Shown piece after piece: positions 13,241-26,645 of a stretch of DNA of 64,000 bases. The translations under genes and the position numbers were made by a program. Each line of letters begins with the position of its first letter. Position 1 is the first letter of the stretch. This DNA comes from Flaccisagitta enflata. Taxonomy: Eukaryota > Chaetognatha > Sagittoidea > Aphragmophora. The notes under the pieces were generated by a model, which was not told the DNA's origin, searched no databases, and was given only the letters and a program-made list of their open reading frames with translations. The stretch is from contig OZ231128.1 in assembly GCA_965153355.1 (NCBI GenBank), positions 13,516,001 through 13,580,000 on the forward strand, written 5' to 3'.

Positions 13241-14500
13241 AGAATGTTAAGTTCAGCAAAGTTTGTTTAAGAGATGTGAAACCAAAACATCCATAACAAA
13301 ATAAAAAGCTGTATTGAGTGTTTGAAATATGGAAAACTTGAATCATCTGTTAGGAAAAAACAGCTCTTTCAGTTTAATGTTTTGGTCAATACTTGGTGAA
13401 TTAATCAATGAATTGCCTAGGTGTCGGTACACTTTTTTCAAAGGTTGTATATTCGATTGGGTCCGTTGGAAGGTCGGTTGGTTGGTGGGTTGGTTGGTTA
13501 ATTGGTCAGCTGTTTGGTCAGTTCGTCGGTTGGTTGGTTAGCTGGTCACGCAAACGTATAACGATCAACCTGACTCACATATTGGCCTACTTGGTCTTGT
13601 TTTCTTTTTTAGCATCTCGGCAGAGACAAACCATATATCCAGTTGAGCAAGGGATGAACGATGTCATTGGGAAGGGGCGATAATGGGTGGGCACAGGCTG
13701 TTTTGTGACTGTGCAGGGGCAGTGCCGTGGTGATCAGAAAACACTATCCTCTCTCTTAAAGAATGGCTAAGCAAGCGACTAAAAATAAACGGCTTGTAGC
13801 AATGGGAATTATCAAAGTTACTAATATAATACAATTTCCCATCACCCGCGTCTCACACTGAAGTTGGTCATGAGAGTCTCAAGAAAATGTTTTTAATACA
13901 TCACTGTCACATTTCAGCTTCCTAAATCCCCAAATGCGACGGCCTACTTCTGGCTCTTCAGCAGGGTTGTACATAGCTGGACGGTCTTTGATTTCTACCC
14001 CCCCCCCCACCCCCACCCCCCTCTCTGGTCTTGATTTTTTTTTCTCCATATGGTAGAATAACTGTTGATTTTCTACCCCACATGACTATGGTTGATTTTA
14101 AGCTCTAAAAGTGTGGAATATAGAAGTGAAGAATATAGAACCTGCTTATGGTTCCAGAGATGTACTCAGGCTTGAAGGGGAATTAAGCCGCCAATGATTT
14201 TATTTCCTCCCCAACCAGGATGGGAAGATGTAAAAGAATATACACCCCTGCCTACTTGTCTATGGTTCAAGAGATCCACATGGTCTTAAAGGGGAATCAA
14301 GCCGCCAATGATTTTATTTCCTCCCTCACCAGGGGGGGGGGGAAGATGTAAAAGAATTTACACCCCTGCCTATTTATCTATGGTTCAAGAGATGCACTCA
14401 GGCTTAAAGGGGAATTAAGCCGCCAAGTCTCCAGTCTATAATGCTCTATTGTGATTTTGAAGTTTCCTCTTGGCCAGGCTAAGAGAGAAATGAACCAATG
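13241..14500. other. No gene recognised
   Basis: Contains a GGTTGGTTGGT-type array at 13,470-13,550, probably a remnant of an F1 element. At about 14,155, 14,270 and 14,385 there are three imperfect copies of a ~115-bp block with GGGGAATTAAGCCGCCAA. No coding region is credible. Confidence 0.5.
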
Positions 14501-14505
14501 AGAGA

Positions 14506-14588
<83 letters not shown>
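14501..14588. repeat. (GA)n microsatellite
   Basis: About 85 bp of GA. Confidence 0.95.
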
Positions 14589-14766
14589 TTCATTTCAATA
14601 TGCCCTCAGAAATAAAAAACAAAATTGATAATGAGAAAAAGAGTTTCAAGGTTTATTAGTCCGTCACCCATACCCGGTGCAACATCTAAAATGCTTGGTT
14701 AAGCTGATTCATCACTGCCCCTGCTCAACTGCTAGGGACTTGGATAGCCATGTATCTGACGATGTT

Positions 14767-14975
14767 AGTCACATGCACACATCTCTATACCCTGCTTTGT
14801 CCATCCGTCCACCCATACATCTGCCTGTTGGTCGGTCGGTTAGTCATATTTTACTTTTTTATGATTTTTGTTCTTTGACCTAATTGCTTCTGCCCAAACG
14901 CTTTTAATTTAGTGACCCAAAATATGGCCCCTGCCCACCCGCATGCACTTAGGGCTTGCCATGTATCTGGCCTTG
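14767..14975 (+). mobile_element. F1 short element, subtype a, diverged
   Basis: The head AGTCACATGCACACATCT follows TT. A CCGTCCACCCATAC array and a GGTCGGTCGGTT run come next, then a TGACCTAATTGCTTCTGCCC core, CGCATGCACTT and an ATGTATCTGGCCTTG tail. An older F1 piece precedes it at 14,653-14,766. Confidence 0.6.
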
Positions 14976-15008
14976 TAGTTCTCTCATTAACTCAGCCCCG
15001 GTTTGCGT

Positions 15009-15009
15009 T

Positions 15010-15044
<35 letters not shown>

Positions 15045-15056
15045 TGTGTGTGTGTT
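15009..15056. repeat. Poly(T) then (GT)n
   Basis: About 22 T followed by about 24 bp of GT. Confidence 0.95.
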
Positions 15057-15231
15057 CTTTTTCATCATGGTTCTTTATTCCCAAGGTTCCCCACCTTTAT
15101 TTCCTCCACGGAACAATGCTGGCCATTTTCCCTGAGTTTGAATGACCGTAATTAGTCAACCTTCGTTGGACAGGGACATCGAGCGTTCCCTGGAAATGTC
15201 CATGAGTGGGCGTTTCTAGTCAAAAACGATC

Positions 15232-15500
15232 GCGTTTTGAAAGGGCCACTCGGTCGCTCACTACGTTCATTCACTCGCACCGCTCACTCCGCCCACTCGC
15301 TCCGCAGCACACCGCTTCGCTATGCTTGCTTCGCTCACTTGCTCCATTCATGGGCTCGCTCACTCACTTCGCTCACTCCCTCGTGGAACAGTTGAAATTC
15401 TTAAAAATGTGTTCACGCTGTTATCGCGTTTCACGGGAACAAACGCGTTTTTCATCTTCACTAGAAACACGCCCTATGAGTTGAGGTCGTTTCCCGGAAA
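15232..15500 (+). repeat. Dispersed repeat with TCGCTCAC array
   Basis: GGCCACTCGGTCGCTCACTACG starts a run of CTCGCTCAC-like units, then ATGTGTTCACGCTG and AAACACGCCCTATGAG. The same start is found at 40,268 and the same end at about 41,845-41,930. It is therefore a dispersed element whose second copy has been split by about 1.4 kb. Confidence 0.55.
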
Positions 15501-16640
15501 ATAATCAACTCGCGCTTTAGTAGAGTTTGCTTCCACTCTACCCCTCCCCCCTCACCCCCCAACCCCACCCAACCCAACCCCACCCAACCCCCAACCCAAG
15601 TGCTCCCATTATCCCAAAACGTCAAAATGTACTGTGTTGCGTTGTGTTTCTTTCTCCACATCATAATGGTAAAAAAAAAACCCACTGCTTTCTCGGCTTA
15701 TATGAATATAATAAACGATAATGAATGATATACAAATCAAACAAGTTACTGCAAATTTACCGGGAGGGAAAACGAATGGACTCGGTAGTCTAGCACAGAG
15801 AGACTTTTTTTTTAGCTTTTCCAACTACCTTGTATGCAAGAAATGTTCTTTGCCACCTTTTTTTTTCTGGATTTTTCTGTTGTTCCCTCACATTTCAGAA
15901 CAAAAAAAGGGGATTTCTATGCGGAGAAGGAAAGCAACAGGAAGTGAACCTGGAATGAACTCGTGGGAATCACGCAATTCAATTTTTTTTTCTTGTTTGA
16001 ACTTTAAATCCTATTTAAGCGCGGATCTCAATTCTTCACGGCTTCAAACTTCTCATCGCACAGAGAGAGAGAGAAAGACATACGTAGACAGACATACACA
16101 GCAAAAGGGACAGACGCACTATGAGCATGGCACCATATACATGCACATCACACAATCACAGTTATAGTCACATACACACAGAAATAGGCAAATTTTCATG
16201 CGCACTCACACACATACACCCACATCCACAGAAAAATAGACAGATCTTTTTCAACCGGCCTCTTTTAAAGCATGGCAAGCATAACAGATGGGTCGACAAA
16301 TGCACAACTTTTTCAACTGACAGATATCGAGAATAAATAACCCATTAAACAAGGCCAAGTGAAGGCCAATAAGTGCGCCTCGCTTGATTAAGATTTTGTG
16401 AATGAACGTTTTTGATGAATGAATGAATATATGAATGAATGAATAGTCATGGGTTATGTTTGGATGCCACGAAAAATCGGTGTCGCGTCTTAAAAATCTG
16501 CATATTGTGGACGAGCTAAAATACTAATCTCTAATTTGCAAGCATAAATCCCCAGGCGTCCATCTTCATTTCTCCATATATGTACAAGAACCTGTCAAAA
16601 GCACTTCTCCTTCAACGCTCCTCACACATTCCGCTGAAGG
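15501..16640. other. No gene recognised
   Basis: C-rich CCCAACCC repeats lie at 15,540-15,600, T-rich runs at 15,800-15,880, and ACACACA-rich sequence at 16,060-16,230. Short ORFs here have no recognisable domain. Confidence 0.4.
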
Positions 16641-16647
16641 CAGAAAA

Positions 16648-16649
16648 CG

Positions 16650-16706
<57 letters not shown>

Positions 16707-16815
16707 GCACGCACACTGACACATATAAGCACACACATACACAGAGAAACAGACAAGCAGACAGACAGAGAGACAAACAGACAGAGCAAGAAGGGGTCAG
16801 ACAGACAGAGAGACA
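16648..16815. repeat. Compound (GA)n/(CACA)/(GACA)n array
   Basis: GA for about 55 bp, then ACACATA and AGACAGAC units. Confidence 0.9.
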
Positions 16816-17229
16816 ACGAGAAGTTGTGCGATGCAACCAATAAAACAATACTCAATGTGCTTCGATATTAGTCACTTGCTAAGCCTAAGCGCTCCATTGC
16901 ATCGAAAGCTGAGTCCCAGATGACCCGTAAAAGTATGGCTCAACTTTTTGACTGTCATCTCCATTTTACTGACAAAAAAGAAACTGACTTGGTAAAAAAA
17001 ATCTACAACCACATGGTAGCCATTTTGGGATGCAGTGTGCCTTGTCGCTGATTTCATAGACGTCGCTAGATTTCGCTTATGCAATTTTTTTGCTTCCTTT
17101 CAACTTTCACTTTGAATCAACTTCATGAAAAAACAAGGGCACCACCTATAACTTTTTTTACCCTCTTCTCTGTCCAAATTGTTACGAATTCATCTCAATT
17201 GTAGTGTAGTAAGAGGATGTATGCGAGAC

Positions 17230-17418
17230 TTACGGATTGACTTAGAATGACCTAGAATGACTTAGTATACTCTAAAATGACTTGAAATGACTAAAAGAAA
17301 GAAAAATTGATAAAAAAGTAAAAGTGGGACAGACTGACAAACAGACAGACCGACCAACATTCGGACGGATGGACGGAAGGACGGGCAAAGCGGGGTGTAG
17401 AGTGGCGTGCACGCGACT
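17230..17418 (-). mobile_element. F1 short element, subtype c, tail missing
   Basis: In minus orientation it has TGACTTAGAATGACCTAG-type units, a GACAGACCGACC/GGACGGA array, and the head GGCGTGCACGCGACT followed by AAAAA. The CAAGGCC tail is absent or diverged. A (GA)n array begins about 40 bp beyond the head. Confidence 0.6.
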
Positions 17419-17455
17419 AAAAATGTGCGTGGGAAAGAGAGGGAGAGAGAAATGG

Positions 17456-17658
<203 letters not shown>

Positions 17659-17833
17659 GAGACAGAAAGAGACATAGAGTGCCAGACAGAGACAGAGACA
17701 GAGAGAGGCGGTGTAACTGTAAGAACAGAATTTTTTGTACAACCTTGATCATAATTCTTTGTTCACCTGTTTTCATCAATAACTTTAATTTTAAATGAGA
17801 TAGAGCAAAAAAGTTGGTGAGATTCATAAACTG

Positions 17834-18049
17834 CATCGAAAGATCTTTCATTTGCGTCCAATCTGGTTGCAGTAGCTTTAAGCGTTTAGAAATGAGATCA
17901 TTTTAAAGGGAACATGTCTTTGTCAAAAACGAAGTGAAAATTATGCTTGTGATAATTTGAAAAAGACATGCCATCTTCAAACCGCCCTTATTTCTAAACG
18001 GTTTGAGCTATTGGATTGAGATTGGTGCCAATTGAAAGATCTTTTGATG
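17834..18049. mobile_element. MITE with ~55-bp inverted arms
   Basis: The left arm runs from CATCGAAAGATCTTTCATTT through CCAATCTGGTT, GTAGCTTTAA and TTTAGAAAT. Its inverted near-copy runs down to TTGAAAGATCTTTTGATG at 18,049. The 216-bp element has no ORF and no secure target duplication. Confidence 0.6.
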
Positions 18050-18569
18050 TACTTTTTAAACGTCACTTACTTTTTGTAACTACGCTTATTAGAAGTATAT
18101 TTCTTCAGCATATGCGTGAGTCAATGCAGAGAGTGATGTCAATCGAGGGGCTGAAAAAGTTATGCGAAAGTTAAGGCTACATGTCGCGGCCAAATACTCG
18201 AAGAAGCAACACTAATCATAATCAAGGCTCACGGAAGCAGGCATTTTGGCAGGGGAAGGCCTTAGAAAGTATTTAGAGAAAAAACAAACAATAAAATTGA
18301 CATTTTTGATGTATAGATGAACTGTTTGTCAAAGTGAACGAAGAATTATGATCAAGGTATTACCATTTACTTATTCCATGTAGACATATCTCGGTTTTGG
18401 AATTAAAGGAAGAAAATATTTACATATAGAGCCAAATATTTCAATCTCCCACGCCCATGTGTGACTAATTAAGTTTCCCGATGACATCCTCTGTCAGGCA
18501 TCATCTCGAAGGCCACCAATAAATCCTGTCATTTATCAACGCCTTGAGCTCTTTTTTTTTTTTCTTTTT
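18050..18569. other. No gene recognised
   Basis: AT-rich unique-looking sequence. No repeats or ORFs of note. Confidence 0.35.
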
Positions 18570-18730
18570 AGTTGCGGACACGCAACTCTATAAGAGGCTT
18601 TGTCCGTCCGTCCGTTGGTTGGTTGGTCAGTCGGTCGGTTGGTCCATCACGCTCGAGTTGAAAAGTGGGAAAACGCGTATTTCCGCCCCTGCCCACCCGT
18701 CCGCAACTGATGGCCGTGTATCCGGCCTTG
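18570..18730 (+). mobile_element. F1 short element, subtype b, complete
   Basis: The head AGTTGCGGACACGCAACT follows a T tract. CTATAAGAGGCTTTGTCCG, a GTCCGTTGGTTGG array and the core CTCGAGTTGAAAAGTGG come next. GTCCGCAACT is the inverted head motif, and the tail is GTGTATCCGGCCTTG. The flanks TTTTCTTTTT and TTTTCTTTAT are similar. Confidence 0.75.
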
Positions 18731-18860
18731 TTTTCTTTATGCTGGATTTTTGATAGATGGCGTGTAACCACGCTGATAGAAATTGTTGAAGTTTTGGTGA
18801 ATTTTTGGTGAATCAATATTGAATGAATGAATGAATAAAAGAATGAATCACTGAACAAAA

Positions 18861-19054
18861 CAAGGCCAGATGCATGGCTGCCCCACTACCCCAGTTAGCA
18901 GGGGCATTATTTAAGGTCACTAGATCATTTGGGCAGGAGCAGTGAGCTTAAAAAGCTCAAAATCGCCAAAAAAAGTTACTAAAGGACCAACCAACATCAA
19001 CCGACCAACCAACCAATGGACAAAGCTGGGAATAGAATCATATAGCACGCAACT
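18861..19054 (-). mobile_element. F1 short element, subtype a
   Basis: Reads CAAGGCCAGATGCATGGC, GGCAGGAGCAGTGAG and an ACCAACCAACC array, then a GCACGCAACT head flanked by AAAAA. A GACAAACTGAC-type array follows at 19,075-19,190. Confidence 0.65.
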
Positions 19055-19306
19055 AAAAAGCAGAGACAGGCTAATCAGGAAACTGACAAAGACACAAACT
19101 GCACAAACTGACAATCCGACAAACAAACTGACTGACAAACTGAGAAAAAACTAACTGACGAACCGACAAACCAACTAACTGACAAATCCGCAAAGAAGAG
19201 TGAAAAGAAAAAGAAATAAACATTATCATGAAAGTGTCTAAAAAGCAAACTTGCCAGAAAATTGCGAAAGGACATTGAAGGAAGGCTTAAAATTTATTTG
19301 ATTTTC

Positions 19307-19524
19307 AGTCGCTTGCTTAGCGATTCTATAAGAGGGTGTGTCCGTAGGTATGTCTGTATGAAGGTATAAAGGTCCATAACGCGTAAATTTGAATGACGCG
19401 AAGTAGGCTGAGATAGCAATTTTTTTAGCATGACAGAACCCAGCCACATTACAGCCCCCGCCTACCTTCACACTGCCCCTTCCCACCCGCAAGTGACTAC
19501 TTGTTACCCATGCATCCAGGCTTG
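19307..19524 (+). mobile_element. F1 short element, diverged
   Basis: The head AGTCGCTTGCTTAGCGATT is followed by CTATAAGAGGGTGTGTCCG, a core with CCATAACGCGTAAATTTGA, and CCGCAAGTGACT. The tail is CATGCATCCAGGCTTG before TTTT. Confidence 0.6.
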
Positions 19525-19943
19525 TTTTAAGTGAAGACCGATGAGTGTTGGTTGGAAATGAAATGAATGTGGCAAAACTTGAAATGTGAAGTTCGAGTGA
19601 GAGAGAGCTGGCAGATGGGCGGTCTGGAGCTGGCGGATGGGCGGTCTGAGGGCGGTAAGGGGGGAGAGGGGATGAGATTGAAAAACTTAAGGACGCTATT
19701 AACCGCCGTGAAGACACTATTTCCTCTTGAAAGGGCGTCTATATTCGGGACTCAAGGGCAAGCTCCTGTCGATATTAAGGAGAGAGAGACCAAGAGAGAG
19801 AGCTATTTAGAAATGACGACCATTTAATGGTTCGTGTGATACGAAAAAGGCAATGAGGACGAGGAACAAGCGGTGTGACTGTCATGTCGGTGGCAACTTT
19901 TACCAGCGCCTGGCTTTAACCATATAGAATTCAGGTGCACAAA
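19525..19943. other. No gene recognised
   Basis: Short duplication of GGCGGTCTGAGG/GGCGGATGGGCGGTCTG near 19,615-19,650. No coding region is supported. Confidence 0.35.
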
Positions 19944-20715
19944 AAACAAGACAAAACAAAACAAAACAAAACAAAATTAACCAGACAAAATTAACCAAAC
20001 AAAACAAACAAAACAAACAAAACAAACAAAACAAACAAAACAAACAAAACAAACAAAACAAACAAAACAAACAAAACAAACAAAACAAACAAAACAAACA
20101 AAACAAACAAAACAAACAAAACAAACAAAACAAACAAAAAAACAAACAAACAAACAAAACAAACAAAACAAACAAAACAAAAAAAACCAAACAAACCAAC
20201 AAAACAAACAAAACAAACAAAACAAACAAAACAAACAAAACAAACAAAACAAACAAAACAAACAAAACAAACAAAACAAACAAAACAAACAAAACAAACA
20301 AAACAAAAAAACAAACAAAACAAACAAAACAAACAAAACAAACAAACAAACAAAAACAAACAAAACAAACAAAACAAACAAAACAAACAAAACAAACAAA
20401 ACAAACAAACAAAACAAACAAAACAAACAAACAAAAGCAAACAAAACAAACAAAAACAAATAAAAACAAACATAAACAAACATAAACAAACATAAACAAA
20501 CATAAACAAACAAAAACAAACAAAAACAAACAAAAACAAACAAAACAAACAAAACAAACAAAACAAACAAACGATCGAAACAATCAAAACAAACGAAACA
20601 AATGAAACAAACGAAACAAATGAAACAAATGAAACAAACAAAACAAACAAAACAAATGAAACAAACAAAACAAACAAAACAAACGAACAAATAAACCACA
20701 CGAAACAAAGCAAAC
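19944..20715. repeat. (AAACA)n array, ~770 bp
   Basis: AAAACAAAC units with interspersed CATAAACAAA and ACGAAACAAAT variants. The three long FVLFVLF-type ORFs on the minus strand are artefacts of the array. Confidence 0.97.
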
Positions 20716-21547
20716 ACAACAAAGTGAATAACACACAATTTAAATGAGAACAAGGGTAGGCGCCAGGAATGACACTTTTCTTTACTATTTTCTATACGTA
20801 CAAGACGCATCAAGTGAATATTTGTTAATGGGTCCTGACAAATAGCTATAGCTATGGGGTTGCCCAACATAAATCCAGAGATTCTCAAAAGATGTATCTT
20901 TGCAGATCAAAAATTTGATGGGTATTTGTACAAGAGTCAAGCCCATCCATGCAGATATTTGCTCACGATACCCAACAAAGGTCATCACTCATCAGCCATT
21001 CTGTAACGTAACCTTGTCTGATTACAATTTACATTGTAATTTTCCCCTACCCATCCCAACATGGCGGGGTGGCAAAAAGGTGGCTTGAAGTTGGGTAGCT
21101 TGTATTGTTGCAGGGTGGCATGTAGACTAGATTAGGCCATAAGGGGATAGGTACTACTAAGGGTGACGTGGTGGCTATGAATAACCATGTGATGGTTGTG
21201 GGGTGGATGTGGGGTGGCCTATCAGGTATCCATGGCGATCTTGATCCAAAATAAAAAGCTAAGTAAGACTGTCTTTGTACGCGTGGGTGTGGTGCCCCGC
21301 AATTATTGAATATAATATTTCATATGTAACAGGCAGATTTATTCAAACCTTGACACTTTCCATGTTATTATGAAAGGGTTTAGAACGAGGTCAAAATCAC
21401 ATGGAGAAGTAAAATCGCAGTCTGAAGCTGAAAGAATACTAAACAAGGCCGAATCTACGCCAATCATAATCACCTGCAGTGGGCAGGGGCATACAACCCC
21501 CCTTCCCCTTTCTCCTCACACTGATACAAACACATAAATAAACACAA
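20716..21547. other. No gene recognised
   Basis: Unique-looking sequence with GTGGCATGTAG/GGGTGGC-type short repeats at 21,060-21,230. No credible coding region. Confidence 0.4.
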
Positions 21548-21605
<58 letters not shown>

Positions 21606-21610
21606 GCACG

Positions 21611-21657
<47 letters not shown>
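21548..21657. repeat. (CA)n microsatellite, left
   Basis: About 110 bp of CA with a central CGCACGCACG. It faces a second CA tract at 21,959 across a G/C-rich inverted array. Confidence 0.95.
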
Positions 21658-21658
<1 letters not shown>

Positions 21659-21956
21659 ACCCCGTAATCTGGGGTGAGATTAAACCCCGGGGGTTGCTCG
21701 GGGTTGCTTGGGATTGCTTGGGGTTGCTTGGGGTTGAACTCCAAGTAAACCCTGAGTAAACCCCAAGTAAACCCCAAGCAACACAAGCTCGGGGTTTGCT
21801 CGGGGTTGCTCGGGTTGCTCGGGGTTGCATTGTTAGAAACAATGACAAATAATAATAGCAACCCCGAGCAACCCCGAGCAACCCCGAGCAAAACGCGAGC
21901 AATTCCAAGCAACCTCGGGGTTAAATCTCACTGTTTTACGTTACTGATTACCTGGT

Positions 21957-21958
<2 letters not shown>
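21658..21958. repeat. Orientation-switching GGGGTTGCTC array with inverted ends
   Basis: The left end GGTGAGATTAAACCCC is the inverted near-copy of the right end GGGGTTAAATCTCACT. Inside are 11-bp-type units CTCGGGGTTG. They read G-rich on the plus strand at 21,690-21,740, C-rich at 21,745-21,785, G-rich at 21,788-21,830 and C-rich at 21,855-21,915. CA tracts sit on both sides. Confidence 0.75.

Positions 21959-22047
<89 letters not shown>
21959..22047. repeat. (CA)n microsatellite, right
   Basis: About 88 bp of pure CA. An F1-like head remnant (GGACCGACGGACGGACAAAG) begins directly after it. Confidence 0.95.
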
Positions 22048-22049
<2 letters not shown>

Positions 22050-22125
22050 GGACCGACGGACGGACAAAGCCCCTTCTTAGTCTTATAGAAATGCTTGTCT
22101 GCGACTTCAAATAAACCATTCTTGT

Positions 22126-22500
22126 TCTTCTTGAACAGTGCTATCCGACAGGGGCATTGATGAACAGTGCTATCAGACATGGGCATTGATGAATAGTGCT
22201 ATCAGACAGGTCCCTGATGAACAGTGCTATCAGACAGGGGCATTGGTGAACAGTGCTATCAGACAGTGACATTGATGAATAGTGCTATCAGACAGAGACA
22301 TTGATGACTAGTGCCATCAGACAGGGGCATTGATGAACAGTGCTATCAGACAGGGGCATTGATTAACAGTGCCATCAGACAGGGTGATTGATAAGCAGTG
22401 CTATCAGACAGGGCCATTGATGAACAGTGCTATCAGACAGGCGCATTGATGAACAGTGCTATCAGACCGGGGCATTTGTGAAAAGTGCTATCCGTACCTT
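22126..22500. repeat. 29-bp minisatellite
   Basis: About 13 units beginning GAACAGTGCTATCAGACAGG and ending GGCATTGAT. They are about 85-95% alike. Confidence 0.93.
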
Positions 22501-22792
22501 AGCTCGTCAATCAATCAATCTTGTTTGAACTATCAGCCCGCACCGGATTTCCGACTAACTATCGTTACTATGACATGGGCGTCATCGTAATGTAAGGAAG
22601 AATGATTAGTTTGCGACTAGACGACTTTAATGGCATTACCAGAGTCGTTGAGTTCCAAGCCAAGGCAAGGTCGATGAACGAAAACCAACTTTAACGATTC
22701 AGTGTCTGACTCACAATTTGTGAGTCACAAAAACGTTTTTTTTTTTTAACTGTAGACTAGATGGTAATAAATGTCAAACATTCCAAAGGTAC
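22501..22792. other. No gene recognised
   Basis: Short unique-looking stretch with no supported feature. Confidence 0.35.
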
Positions 22793-23016
22793 CAAAGGCC
22801 GGATACACGGCAATCCAGTCGTGGACGGTTGGGCAGGAGCAGTAATACAAGAATGTGACGGATGCATGGACGGACAGAGGAACGGAGAGACGGATGGAAC
22901 TTCCATCATGGAAGGATGGACAGACAGACAGACAGAAAGACAGATGGAAGGATGGATGGACGGAACGATGGATGGACGGATGTAGACATCTAGGTGTAGA
23001 GTCGCGTGTCCGCGAC
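22793..23016 (-). mobile_element. F1 short element with expanded GGAC/GGAT array
   Basis: Reads CAAAGGCCGGATACACGGC, then GTCGTGGACGGTTGGGCAGG, a long GGACGGA/GGATGGA array and the head GTCGCGTGTCCGCGAC before AAAAA. The array expansion makes this copy longer than the subtype b consensus. Confidence 0.65.
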
Positions 23017-23171
23017 AAAAAAGGGACGCTCTCTGCCATTAGAGAGGTGGCGGGGTGAGAGGTAAATTTAGAAGGGATCCCAACAGAGCTACACATACGA
23101 AATTGGATCTGCGATACTCCAAAAATCATGGGCAGGCCAAACACCTCTACTGTATGCTTAGCGTATGGCAA

Positions 23172-24088
<917 letters not shown>

Positions 24089-24274
24089 ATGACCATCCTC
24101 AGGATTAGAAAAAAATTTGCTTTTCATCAAAATCTTCCTTCAATTAATATCACTCTTAAAAGAGGGTTAAAAGTCCGCTTGGGACTACTTTAACATCCCC
24201 ATGTCCACTGCAATGGTAGGCCTTGCCCTCATTACTTTGATACAGTCAATTCCGAATTCAATGAGATAGGAAGA

Positions 24275-24460
24275 CTCTCTCTCTCTTTCTCTTTCACTTT
24301 CTATCTCTCTTTCTCTTTCTGTCTCTCTTTCTCTTTTACTCTCTTTCTCTTTCTCTTTCTATCTCTTCCTCTCTCTTTCTCTTTCTCTCCCTTTCTCTGT
24401 TTCTTTCTCTCTTTCTCTCTGTCTTTTTCTTCCTCTTTCTCTCATTCTCTCTCTCTTTTG
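24275..24460. repeat. CT/CTTT-rich tract
   Basis: CTCTTTCTCTTT-type imperfect repeats ending just before the F2 element at 24,472. Confidence 0.9.
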
Positions 24461-24471
24461 TTTACGCTTTT

Positions 24472-25022
24472 TGGGCAGCGGCTCCAAAGGGCCGATGTCC
24501 TGTAGGACAAATAGGTGAATTTCCTTACATCCGTCCATACGTACATCCGTCCGTACGTCCGTACGTCCCTCTCCCTGAACCTTCTCAATTCTCAAATTTC
24601 CATTGAATAACATGGGAAAATGACAACTTGCAGACTTCCCATTGAATAACATGGAAAATTTACAAACAATAGAAAAATGCACATTTTCCATTGAATAACA
24701 TGGAAAATTAACAAAAAATAAAAAAAAATGCAAAATAGCAATTGGAAAACAGGGAAAATTGACAAAAAAATGAAATTCCCATTGAATAACATGGAAAATT
24801 GACAATAAATTGTAGAAAATACATAGCTCCCTTTGAATATCATGGAAAATTGCCTTTAAGGCCTGAAATATGCCTTCTCAGGACGTAAGGAAATTCACCC
24901 CTGTGTCCTACAGGACATCGGCCCTTTGGGGCCGCTGCCCTGCTCTCACTCCTCCTCTTCAGTTGATCACTCCAAGCAGGGCATCGGGTACCGCTGACCA
25001 TGTGCAATCCTTGGATGACTTG
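24472..25022 (+). mobile_element. F2 short element, copy B
   Basis: The left subterminal block contains GGGCAGCGGCTCCAAAGGGC and the palindrome TGTCCTGTAGGACA. It recurs inverted at 24,903-24,950. A CCGTACGTCCGTACGTCC array and about seven units containing CCATTGAATAACATGG lie between. The tail ends CCTTGGATGACTTG. The 10-bp sequence TTACGCTTTT lies on both sides (24,462-24,471 and 25,023-25,032) and may be a target duplication. Confidence 0.7.
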
Positions 25023-25127
25023 TTACGCTTTTCTTTGTCATCATCTTATGTTCCTTTACTGAAGTTCTTTCATAGCAACAAAAGGAAAAACCGGTCTACA
25101 ATGTATACAATGTATAAAATGTATGAC

Positions 25128-25232
25128 AAGTGGAACAATATCCCTCACTTTACCCAGACTGAAAAAAATGGAAGAGGGCCTTGTGAACCCCCACTGTACT
25201 GGCTAGTTAATACGCGCACCACTCATTTTCAA
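25128..25232 (-). repeat. Fragment of TRIM-like block A
   Basis: GTGGAACAATATCCCTCAC through GGAAGAGGGCCTTGTGA to ACGCGCACCACTC matches block A of the direct-repeat element at 46,631-49,328. It ends near a TTTG/T-rich stretch at 25,242-25,290. Confidence 0.6.
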
Positions 25233-25704
25233 TCATATTTTGTTTTTTTGTTTGTTTGTTTTTTTTTTTTTTTTTTTGTTTTTTTTTTTCAAACGGTTAA
25301 GATAAAATCAAATGGTGACATTCGACAAACTTGAGCCCTCGGGGCAACTGAGGGCTAATGTTAGAATAGATTGATTATTCAATATTCACTAGATGGTCGT
25401 TGGAGGTGAGGCCCACTGTACATCCATTCTCTTGTCCAATTAGACAACCCCAAATGGCAATTTGTGATTGGTTCTTCCTCGCTTTAGATTGGTTCTTCTC
25501 TCTTTTCATCTTCTTCTCTTTGCTGTCAAAAGCTTTCAGAAGCGCCTAGTTGACGCGCGGCCTCACTGCACTGTCAGGAGGTGATTGTCTTTTTCTTTCT
25601 TCCTGTACCCTTCCGCCCCCCCCCCCCTCCCCCTCAACTGTTCTAAATGTCTTTGTCTATTTCTCAATCTTTTTGTGCTCCGTTCTTTCTCCTCTCTCAT
25701 TTCT

Positions 25705-25801
25705 CCTTTTCTCTCACTGCTCCTACCCAAATGATCAAGTGACCTCGAAAATGGCCCCTGCCCACCCGCACGCGACTGGGGTAGCCGTGTATCTGGCCTT
25801 G
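25705..25801 (+). mobile_element. F1 3' fragment
   Basis: Core CTCACTGCTCCTACCC, then CCGCACGCGACT and the tail GTGTATCTGGCCTTG. The head is missing. A (CTTT)n array starts about 50 bp beyond. Confidence 0.6.
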
Positions 25802-25849
25802 TTCTCCTATCTTTCTCTTTATCAAGTATCACTCTTTTTCTTTTCCTTT

Positions 25850-26195
<346 letters not shown>

Positions 26196-26324
26196 TTTTC
26201 TTATCTTTTGTATTTCTTACTTTCTTCTTGGCTAACCCTAATAATGAAGGCTTAATTATTCATTGCCTTTTCACCGGTCTGGTTACTTTCTTTTTCAATT
26301 TTATCAGTGCAGGTGCCTGAGGCC

Positions 26325-26645
26325 TGGGGCCTGAAATCTGTCCTGTCAGACCTTAAATCTGCCCTCTCAGTTTCAAGGCCTGGGTGAACAGATTTCAGGC
26401 CTGAGAGGGTAAATTCCAGGCCTGCGAGGGCAGATTTCAGGCCTGGGAGGACAGATTTCAAACCTGAGAGGACAGATTTCAGGCCAGAGAGGGCAGATTT
26501 CAGGCCTGAGAGGGTAGATTTCAGGCCTGAGAGGGCAGATTTCAGGCCTGAGAGGACAGAGTTCTGGCCTGAGAGGGCAGATTTCAGGTCTGAGAAGACA
26601 GATTCAAGACCTGAGAAGGCAGATTTCAGGCCTGAGAAGGTCTAG
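26325..26645. repeat. 21-bp minisatellite
   Basis: About 14 units near GGGCAGATTTCAGGCCTGAGA. It is followed at 26,650-26,750 by a GGACGGAC array and a block (GTGTTCTACAGGAC, GGGGCCGCTGCCCTGCT) matching the right subterminal part of the F2 family. The array is therefore probably the core of a third, related element. Confidence 0.8.

Noticed and set aside
19900-20888. Minus-strand ORFs of 227-303 codons, FVLFVLFV-like, resembling membrane proteins
   Set aside because: They are translations of the (AAACA)n array. Hydrophobicity comes from TTT/GTT codons only.
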